A stretch of 64,000 nt of DNA from Pimelobacter simplex. Its GTDB lineage: Bacteria > Actinomycetota > Actinomycetes > Propionibacteriales > Nocardioidaceae. Positions 26,434 to 32,936 of this stretch are shown here, piece after piece. The first letter of the stretch is position 1; every line of letters begins with the position of its first letter. Position numbers and translations under genes: made by a program. The DNA lies in assembly GCA_016803235.1 (NCBI GenBank), contig JADCLI010000016.1, positions 46,405 to 110,404 of the forward strand. Reading direction: 5' to 3'. The notes beneath the pieces are model-generated. The model did not search any database, was not told the origin of the DNA, and worked only from the letters and a program-made list of their open reading frames with translations.

Positions 26434-27392
26434 GCACGGCGCCGCTGACCTGGGTCGTCGGGGCCGGTGGACTGCTCGGCGGCGCAGTCGTCGATGCGTG
26501 CATCGCGTCGGGCACGCCTTTGTGGGCGCCGCCCGACCCCATCCGATGGTCGGCGCCGCAGACGGCCGACCAGATCGCTTCCTCCGCGCGGGCCTTCCTG
26601 GCCGCGGCGTCGGTGGCGGGTCTGGACTGGCAGGTGTGCTGGTGCGCGGGCGCCGGTGTCACGAGCACGGCGGCCTCTGCACTCGACGACGAGGCCCGGG
26701 TGTTCGGGGCGCTGCTGGCGGCGCTCACGCCTGCTGCCGGTGACACCGCGGGCTCGCTGTTCCTGGCCTCCTCGGCCGGCGGCGTGTACGCCGGCTCGCC
26801 TGGTTCGCCGCGCGACGAGCTCACCCCGCCGCGACCACTCGCACCCTACGGCCACGCCAAGCTGGCCCTGGAGCAGGCCGCAGCGCAATTCGCGGACGCG
26901 AGCGGCGTGCCGGTCCTCGTCGGCCGCCTGTCGAACCTCTACGGCCCCGGGCAGAACCTCGCCAAGCCGCAGGGCCTGATCTCCCACATCGCCCGGGCCC
27001 ACCTGCTCGGGCAGCCGATCTCCGTCTACGTCCCGCTGGACACGATGCGCGACTACCTCTACGTCACCGACGCCGCTCGTCTGGTCATCGACGGCATGAC
27101 CCGGCTGCGCGCGCCGGGTCACGACAGCCGGGGTGTGACGGTCAAGATCCTCGCCTCGCACCAGAGCGTCACGGTCGGCTTCCTGGTGGCGGAGTTCCGA
27201 CGCGTCACCCGTCGCAAGCCGCGGGTCGTGTACGGCGCGTCCTCCGCTGCCGCCTACCAGGCCAAGGACCTGCGTCTGCGCAGCGTGGTGTGGCCGGAGC
27301 TCGACAGCACGCCCGTCGTGCCACTCCCGGTCGGCATGGCCCAACTGGTGCGCGGCATGGAGGCATCGCTGCGGGCCGGCGACCTGCGCTGA
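26430..27392 (+). CDS. NAD-dependent epimerase/dehydratase (extended SDR)
   Basis: 320 residues. Rossmann start TWVVGAGGLLGGAVVDA, catalytic Ser region LFLASSAGGVYAGSPG and YxxxK as YGHAKLALEQ, then VGRLSNLYGPGQNLAKPQGL and MRDYLYVTDAARLVIDGM, all typical of nucleotide-sugar epimerases or reductases. The region between the glycine motif and Ser is less conserved than in GalE/RmlB, so the substrate is not assignable. GTG 26430 overlaps the upstream stop. Probably supplies a modified nucleotide sugar for the island. Confidence 0.85.
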   Translation: MSTAPLTWVVGAGGLLGGAVVDACIASGTPLWAPPDPIRWSAPQTADQIASSARAFLAAASVAGLDWQVCWCAGAGVTSTAASALDDEARVFGALLAALTPAAGDTAGSLFLASSAGGVYAGSPGSPRDELTPPRPLAPYGHAKLALEQAAAQFADASGVPVLVGRLSNLYGPGQNLAKPQGLISHIARAHLLGQPISVYVPLDTMRDYLYVTDAARLVIDGMTRLRAPGHDSRGVTVKILASHQSVTVGFLVAEFRRVTRRKPRVVYGASSAAAYQAKDLRLRSVVWPELDSTPVVPLPVGMAQLVRGMEASLRAGDLR

Positions 27393-27421
27393 CCGCCGGT
27401 CGCGCAGTCTGGTGCAGGAAC

Positions 27422-29908
27422 TCAGCTCCGCATGGCCGCGCGCAGGCGTCGTGCCGCACGGCGGCCCACCGTGGCCACCGGCTTGGCCGGCGCGGGGGAG
27501 GTGCGACGACGAAACGCCTCGGACGCCCACACCTCGTCGAGGCGGGTGCGGGCGACCCGGGCCAGGGCCTCGTTGGAGAACTCCTCGGCGATGGTCTGCG
27601 CCGCGCGCTCGCCGCGCTGCTTGGCGTCCTCGGGGTTCTCGCGAACGTGGCGCATCAGGCGGGCGGCCTCGTCGAGGTCCGGATCGGCCCACTCGGCGGT
27701 CGTCGGGTAGGGCTCGCAGCCCGGTGGCACGCTCACCTTCGTGAAGGGCACGAGGTACGAGTTGTGCTCGTGGGTGAACTCGAGGTTGCCGGAGTAGGCG
27801 GTGGCGATGACCGGCTTGCCGATCGCCATCATCTCGGCGAGCGTCTGGCCGAAGCCCTCGGACCGGTGCAAGCTGACGTAGCAGTCTGCACGGTGCATCA
27901 GGTAGTCGAGCTCGGGTCGGCTGAGATACCGGTCGATGAGCACGATGTCGGGCCGGCCAGCCGCGGCGTACCGTAGCGCTTCCTGCTCCTGCTGGCGCTT
28001 GCTCCCGTTGATCGCCTTGATGACGAGGCGTGCCTCGCCCGGCTCCGGGTGGGCCCGGAGATAGGCCTCGACCAGCCCAGCGGGGTTCTTGCGATCGAAG
28101 ACACTGAGGTAGTCGAACACGAAGAGGTAGGTGAACACGCCGTCGGCCGGAGCCTCCGCGAGCGCGGCGTCGCTGTAGGTCGGCGCGTGCGCCGGGTGAG
28201 GCACGACGATCACCGGGCGGTCGGTGTGAGGCGCGATGGCTGCCCGGTTGAACTCGCTACACACCCAGATCTCGTCGAGCAGACGAGCGGACTTGCGCAT
28301 CCGCTTCGGGAAGTCGTCGAGCTCCCAGAACCACAGGCCGATCCGGTAGCGGTTGGCGAGGTAGTCCTCCCCGGCGTCCTTGGTGAAGCGACCCAGCTGG
28401 TCGGCGTTCACGCACACGAGTGCGGTGTCGTTGCGCAACCCGGGCGTCGGCTGCCTGTCCTGCCAAGGGGCGCCGAGGCGGCTGAGCGTCCGCGTGTACG
28501 TCGTCGTCGACACCGCAATGCCAGCGATCTCCAGGCTGTCGACGAACTGGCGCCCGGACTCGCCGAGCCCGAGGTCGGCGGTGAGGTAGCCGGCGACCTC
28601 GACGCCGTGCCGCGCCGTGGTCCCGGCGGCCTCGGCCGGACGGCTCAGCAGCGAGCTCGTCTGGGGGGAGGCGGCGAGACGCCGGCCGGCTTCCAGCCGC
28701 TCCGCCGCGACGTTGCCCTTGTCGACACCGAAGCGTTCCACCCACTCCAGATAGGGGCCGATGCTGCCGGTGCGCACGCCCGGGTAGGCCTTCCGCAGGT
28801 CGACGCGGCCGGTGTACAGGGCCTCGAGGTAGCGGGTCAGCCAGGGGAAGCGGGCGTCCTCGGCGGGCGAGTCGAGCCACTCGCGCAGCGGGAGGCCGGT
28901 GTCCTGGCCCAGACGGAGCTCGCTCTTCTCGCCGTTGTCGATGGCGAGGAGCTCGGCGCGCACCAGTCGCTTGGTCAGCTGGTCCAGCTCGACGCCGTCC
29001 AGGGTCGTGAACGGCGCCTTGAAGTCGGCCTGCCGCTGGACGAACCCGTGCCGCTTGAGCCGGGCGCCGTAGTCGTCGCAGAGCTCGCGCAGCAGGGGAT
29101 GCTCGCTGAGCTTGATCCGGGGCTCCGGGCCCTGGTGCTTGCTCAGGAGGTGGGGCTTCTGGGGGGAGTAGCCCGAGTAGTGGATGAAGGTCGGCGGGCG
29201 GCCCGACACCAGGATGCGACCGTCGGCGTCGCGGGTCAGGGGACGCGTCGCGAGGTTCCAGTACGCGGCGTTCCACGACGGGTCCTTGACGATCACGTGC
29301 TCGAAGAGACCCGGCACCAGATCGATGAACCTCTGGTCGGTGAAGAAGCCGTTGGCCACGTCGACCACGGCGTCGGAGCGGAGGCGGGTCCGCCACCAAT
29401 CGAGCATCGCGCGGCCGTCGTCGGTGTTGCCGACACCGACGAAGCCGAGGTTGTAGGTGCCCGAGAGCATGATCGCCTGCTCGCTGGGCGCGCCACCGTC
29501 GCGGGGCATGGGCTCGGTGAGGTGGGGGGTCAGCACGACGGAGTGCTCGCGGGCGAGCCCCGGCAGCTCGTCGATCGACCGCTCGATGGAGATGTCGGGA
29601 TCGAAGTAGACCGCGTGGTCGTAGCCGCGGTCGAGCAGGGACATCAGCGACCACGGCTTCACGGCGGTCGCGAGCTCGATGAGCTCGTACATCGCGCCCA
29701 TCCGCTCGAGGTCCGCGGCAGCCAGGCCGATCTCGTCGAGCATCAGCACGTCCGCGCCGTCCATGACGGGGCGGTCCGTGGCCGGGTCGTCGACCAGGAC
29801 GACGTCGAAGGTGCCGTCCGGGTGGTGCTTCCGGAACGAGTCGACGAGTACCTGGGCCTGGGCCAGGTAGTTGCGCGCCACGATCGTGCACGCGTGCATG
29901 ACAGTCAT
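27422..29908 (-). CDS. Bimodular glycosyltransferase: GT-A-like N-domain plus GT4
   Basis: 828 residues. N-terminal part (about 1-260) looks like a GT-A/GT8-type domain: HACTIVARNYLAQAQVLVDS, YDHAVYFDPDISI with a DxD, and NLGFVGVGNT. A helical connector follows. From about 450 to 800 there is a GT-B fold: GYLTADLGLGESGRQFVDSL, the retaining E-x7-E region HRSEGFGQTLAEMMAIGKPV, and EFTHEHNSYLVPF. Two activities in one chain are likely. ATG 29908; earlier in-frame starts would cross the divergent methyltransferase promoter. Runs opposite to the rest of the island. Confidence 0.85.
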   Translation of the reverse strand: MTVMHACTIVARNYLAQAQVLVDSFRKHHPDGTFDVVLVDDPATDRPVMDGADVLMLDEIGLAAADLERMGAMYELIELATAVKPWSLMSLLDRGYDHAVYFDPDISIERSIDELPGLAREHSVVLTPHLTEPMPRDGGAPSEQAIMLSGTYNLGFVGVGNTDDGRAMLDWWRTRLRSDAVVDVANGFFTDQRFIDLVPGLFEHVIVKDPSWNAAYWNLATRPLTRDADGRILVSGRPPTFIHYSGYSPQKPHLLSKHQGPEPRIKLSEHPLLRELCDDYGARLKRHGFVQRQADFKAPFTTLDGVELDQLTKRLVRAELLAIDNGEKSELRLGQDTGLPLREWLDSPAEDARFPWLTRYLEALYTGRVDLRKAYPGVRTGSIGPYLEWVERFGVDKGNVAAERLEAGRRLAASPQTSSLLSRPAEAAGTTARHGVEVAGYLTADLGLGESGRQFVDSLEIAGIAVSTTTYTRTLSRLGAPWQDRQPTPGLRNDTALVCVNADQLGRFTKDAGEDYLANRYRIGLWFWELDDFPKRMRKSARLLDEIWVCSEFNRAAIAPHTDRPVIVVPHPAHAPTYSDAALAEAPADGVFTYLFVFDYLSVFDRKNPAGLVEAYLRAHPEPGEARLVIKAINGSKRQQEQEALRYAAAGRPDIVLIDRYLSRPELDYLMHRADCYVSLHRSEGFGQTLAEMMAIGKPVIATAYSGNLEFTHEHNSYLVPFTKVSVPPGCEPYPTTAEWADPDLDEAARLMRHVRENPEDAKQRGERAAQTIAEEFSNEALARVARTRLDEVWASEAFRRRTSPAPAKPVATVGRRAARRLRAAMRS

Positions 29909-29982
29909 TCGCCCGTCCCCGAGATGGTGTTTGTGGTCATTGGATGCCTGGCCTGCACGCCGATGATCATACGGGCCACGGC

Positions 29983-29988
29983 TACCAT
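29983..29988 (+). promoter_or_regulatory. -10 element of the class I methyltransferase gene
   Basis: TACCAT, then 7 bases, then ATG 29996. No ribosome site. The same hexamer and spacing, plus one base, precede the DUF2344 gene at 31902. Confidence 0.55.
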
Positions 29989-29995
29989 CCACCGT

Positions 29996-30598
29996 ATGCA
30001 GGACACCACTGAGGCCGACTACACCGCCCGACTTCGAGCGAAGCAGGATGTCTGGTGGAAGCGTGCGCTGCACGTCCAGGCGCCGTACCAATGGAACATT
30101 CGACGACAGGGGCTGGGGCGAACCCTCGAGATCGGATGCGGCATCGGGCGCAACCTGGCGACGCTCGCGGCGGGGTCGGTCGGAGTGGACCACAACGTCG
30201 AGTCCATCGAGGAGGCCCGGTCACGTGGCTACGCCGCGCTGACGGTGGCGGAGTGGGAGGCCTCGGACCTGCGCGTGCCCGACGCCTTCGACGGCTTCCT
30301 CGTCGCTCACGTCATCGAGCACATGGACGCCTCACAGGCCCGCGCCATGATGAACGACTACCTGCCCTACCTTCGACCAGGGGGCCGGGTCCTCTTCGTC
30401 TGCCCCCAGGAGCGGGGCTACGACAGCGACCCGACGCACGTCGAGTTCGTCGACGGTGAGGCGCTGTGCTCCTTGGCAGCCGACGTCGGCCTCGTGCCCC
30501 AGCGCTCCTACAGCTTCCCCTTCCCGCGGTTCACCGGGAAGGCCTTCATCTACAACGAGTTCTGCGTCGTGGCGACGAAGCCGCTCAAGGTCCCGTAG
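29996..30598 (+). CDS. Class I SAM-dependent methyltransferase
   Basis: 200 residues, a stand-alone Rossmann methyltransferase. Motif I is RTLEIGCGIGRNLATLAAG, the post-motif acidic residue lies in VGVDHNVESI, and LVAHVIEHMDASQA and RPGGRVLFVCPQERG are motifs IV and V. The N-terminus ADYTARLRAKQDVWWKRALH resembles other small methyltransferases in glycan clusters. Divergent from the bimodular glycosyltransferase by 87 bases, probably leaderless. Acceptor unknown; glycan methylation is inferred from neighbours. Confidence 0.87.
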   Translation: MQDTTEADYTARLRAKQDVWWKRALHVQAPYQWNIRRQGLGRTLEIGCGIGRNLATLAAGSVGVDHNVESIEEARSRGYAALTVAEWEASDLRVPDAFDGFLVAHVIEHMDASQARAMMNDYLPYLRPGGRVLFVCPQERGYDSDPTHVEFVDGEALCSLAADVGLVPQRSYSFPFPRFTGKAFIYNEFCVVATKPLKVP

Positions 30599-30616
30599 GC
30601 GCGCCGGCGGGCAGGA

Positions 30617-31795
30617 TCACAGCAGGTCGTCGAGGCGACCGGCAGCTCCTGACGGCATGTAGGCCTGGGCGACCTCGCCCGTGCCGGTGACCCGGAGCTC
30701 GCCGTCGCCCTCGTCGGCGTACGCCGCCTCACCTCGCCGCAGGTGGAGCCGTTCGCCCTCCCGGTTGAGGACGGTGACCTCCCCGCCGGTGCACACGAGC
30801 AGGCGCTTGCCCTGGTGGGGGAGCGTGGCTCCGGCACCGTCGGGCTGAGAGCTCTGGGTGACGGACAGCGCGAACTCCCGCGACGGACTGAACACGTCGG
30901 TCGATGTGCCGAACAGCTGCGGGGTGACGCGGGCCAGTCGTGACATGCCCTCCTCGAGGCACAGCACCAGCCCCTCGGGGTCGACGTGCTTGGAGGTCAG
31001 GCCGGCGCGCAGCACGTTGTCCGAGGACACCATCACCTCCAGGCACAGGCCGCTGAGGTGCGCGTGGATGATGCCGGCGTCGAGGTAGGCAGCCTCACCG
31101 GGCTGGAGGGTCAGCCGGTTGAGGAGCAGCGAGATCACGACGCCCACATCGCCCGGGTGGTGGTCGGCGATCTCGACTGCGGTGGCGTACGCACGCTTGA
31201 TGTCGATGCCCTCGGCCAGGGCGACGCGGCACTGGGCGACGACCTCACCCACTGCGGTCGGCGAGGGCGGTGCGACGAGCAGGCCTTCGAGCAGGCGCAC
31301 GATGCCGCCGAAGCCTGGGCGCTCGCGCAGCTGCAGTGCCAGCGCTGCGGTCACGGGGTGCTCGAGTGGCGCGAGGACCCGCAGGATCTCGGCCGTGGGC
31401 CGGAATCCGACCAGCGTGTCGAAGGTCGACAGTGCGTAGACCATCTCGGGCTTCGGGTAGGGGTCCTTGAAGACCCGCTCCGGCGCACCCATCGGGACGC
31501 CGCGCTCCTCCTCGGCTGCGTACCCGGCCCGCGCCCGCGGTGCGTTGGGATGGGCCTGGATCGACAGCGGACGGTCGGCCGCGAGCACCTTGAGCATGAA
31601 CGTCAGCTCGCCCGCGACCTCGGTGAGGTCGCGGCGCACGCCGTCGGCGTCGACGTACTGGGCCGTGCCGAGCGGGTGGGTGCCGATCCACACCTCGGCC
31701 ACGGGGGCACCGTCCGGCTGTCGACCCTGGAATCCGGGGATGGCGTCGGCGGAGCCCCAGTCGTAGGACTGGGCTGGACAGTCGAGCGCGAGCAA
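30617..31795 (-). CDS. manA: Mannose-6-phosphate isomerase, class I, TTG start
   Basis: Interconverts fructose-6-P and mannose-6-P, the entry to GDP-mannose and mannosylated glycans. 392 residues. Type I PMI zinc motifs: LSIQAHPNAPRARAGYAAEE, KPEMVYALSTFDTLVGFRP and AGIIHAHLSGLCLEVM. Protein start LLALDCPAQSYDWGS matches the family N-terminus. The codon is TTG, with GGAGG six bases upstream, and no ATG or GTG fits. A TACCGT -10 candidate lies at 31858-31853 on this strand. Location beside the glycan island suggests it supplies mannose units. Confidence 0.93.
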   Translation of the reverse strand: MLALDCPAQSYDWGSADAIPGFQGRQPDGAPVAEVWIGTHPLGTAQYVDADGVRRDLTEVAGELTFMLKVLAADRPLSIQAHPNAPRARAGYAAEEERGVPMGAPERVFKDPYPKPEMVYALSTFDTLVGFRPTAEILRVLAPLEHPVTAALALQLRERPGFGGIVRLLEGLLVAPPSPTAVGEVVAQCRVALAEGIDIKRAYATAVEIADHHPGDVGVVISLLLNRLTLQPGEAAYLDAGIIHAHLSGLCLEVMVSSDNVLRAGLTSKHVDPEGLVLCLEEGMSRLARVTPQLFGTSTDVFSPSREFALSVTQSSQPDGAGATLPHQGKRLLVCTGGEVTVLNREGERLHLRRGEAAYADEGDGELRVTGTGEVAQAYMPSGAAGRLDDLL

Positions 31796-31887
31796 GCGGG
31801 GCCTCCGGGCGTTGATCGATGCCGCGGGGAGAGCGGTCCTCGGGCGGGCCCCACGGTACTCACGACGCGGACGACCGGCGGCTGACC

Positions 31888-31893
31888 TACCAT
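31888..31893 (+). promoter_or_regulatory. -10 element of the DUF2344 gene, leaderless type
   Basis: TACCAT, then 8 bases, then GTG 31902, in the divergent gap with manA. No ribosome site. Confidence 0.5.
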
Positions 31894-31901
31894 CGTCCCT
31901 C

Positions 31902-32621
31902 GTGGCTCGACAGCTTCCCGAACAACAGGCACCGCCGGTCCAGCGGATCCGGATCCGGTACGCCAAGCGCGGCCGGCTGCGCTTCACGAGTCATCGTGAC
32001 GTCAGCCGGGCCATCGAGCGCGCCGTCGTTCGCGCCGGCATCCCGATGGCCTACTCGTCGGGCTTCCACCCGCACCCGCGGATCTCGTACGCCGGCGCCT
32101 CGCCGACCGGGGCGGCCAGCGAGTCGGAGTACGTCGAGCTGGGGCTCGCCGAGACCCGGGACCCGGGTGCGGTGGGGGAGGCGCTGGACGCCGTGCTGCC
32201 CGACGGGCTCGACGTCGTGGTGGCCGTCGACGCGGCGACGTCGGCCGCGGGGTCGCTCGCAGACCTGCTGACCGCCAGCCACTGGCTGATCGACCTCGGC
32301 GGAGCCGAGGTCGAGCGGGCACAGGCCGCCGTCGACGCCTTCCTCGCGACCGAGTCGGTCACCGTCGAGCGGATGACGAAGAAGGGGCTGCGCTCCTTCG
32401 ACTGCCGTGCCGCGGTGGTCCGCCTGCTGGTGACGCCCGAGGGTGACCTGGACCTGCTCCTGGAGCACACCGTGCCCGCCGTACGGCCCGACGACGTGCT
32501 CACCGGGCTGCGTGCGGTCAGCGGCCTCGAGGTGGCCGCGACCGGCCTGCTCACGCGCGTCGCGCAGGGTGTCCTGGACCGGTCCACGGAGTCGATCGGC
32601 GACCCACTTGCGACCCGCTGA
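31902..32621 (+). CDS. DUF2344 (TIGR03936), radical SAM-associated protein
   Basis: 239 residues. Family signature IRIRYAKRGRLRFTSHRDVS and the Gly/Pro/His stretch GIPMAYSSGFHPHPRISYAG near the N-terminus, with STRTTKKG-like basic loop ERMTKKGLRSFD later. DUF2344 is normally adjacent or fused to the TIGR03960 radical SAM enzyme and upstream of rne; here it is next to rne but separated from its partner at 15773. Molecular role unknown. GTG 31902 is placed by the leaderless -10 box; the frame opening at 31812 overlaps manA. Confidence 0.92.
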   Translation: MARQLPEQQAPPVQRIRIRYAKRGRLRFTSHRDVSRAIERAVVRAGIPMAYSSGFHPHPRISYAGASPTGAASESEYVELGLAETRDPGAVGEALDAVLPDGLDVVVAVDAATSAAGSLADLLTASHWLIDLGGAEVERAQAAVDAFLATESVTVERMTKKGLRSFDCRAAVVRLLVTPEGDLDLLLEHTVPAVRPDDVLTGLRAVSGLEVAATGLLTRVAQGVLDRSTESIGDPLATR

Positions 32622-32936
32622 CGGGCCAGGGATGCCGGGCGTGTGACGGCCGTGTGCGATACTCGCCACAGATTTCCACCCGCGCGCGTCCCACAGGACG
32701 GCGTGCGGAGAGATCGACGACGTTCTCGCCGGACGGCAGGTCACTGACCGCCCGGCACGGTGGAGACGGACCACCGCCCGACGCGACGCACACGGCGACC
32801 GCGGCAGGCGAGCGGCCCCGCCTCCGGCGACGCACGACCGCGGAGGGTGTCGTCCCACGAAGGCTTGTGGCGCCGCCCCGTGCGAGCGCCGACGACACAC
32901 CCCGGGCGCACGGAGCCCGGGTGGAGGAGTAGCGCA
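32622..32936 (+). other. Intergenic region and probable long 5' leader of rne
   Basis: 315 bases with no believable gene. GGAGGAG lies 7 bases before ATG 32937. Many GC-rich short inverted repeats could fold. A GATACT hexamer around 32657 is a weak -10 candidate, which would give a leader of roughly 270 bases. RNase E genes in other bacteria autoregulate through their leader, but I see no element here that proves it. Confidence 0.45.

Noticed and set aside
17724-31795. Mobile element or phage origin for the glycan island
   Set aside because: No transposase, integrase, tRNA target or direct repeats were seen at the edges; insertion is inferred only from synteny.
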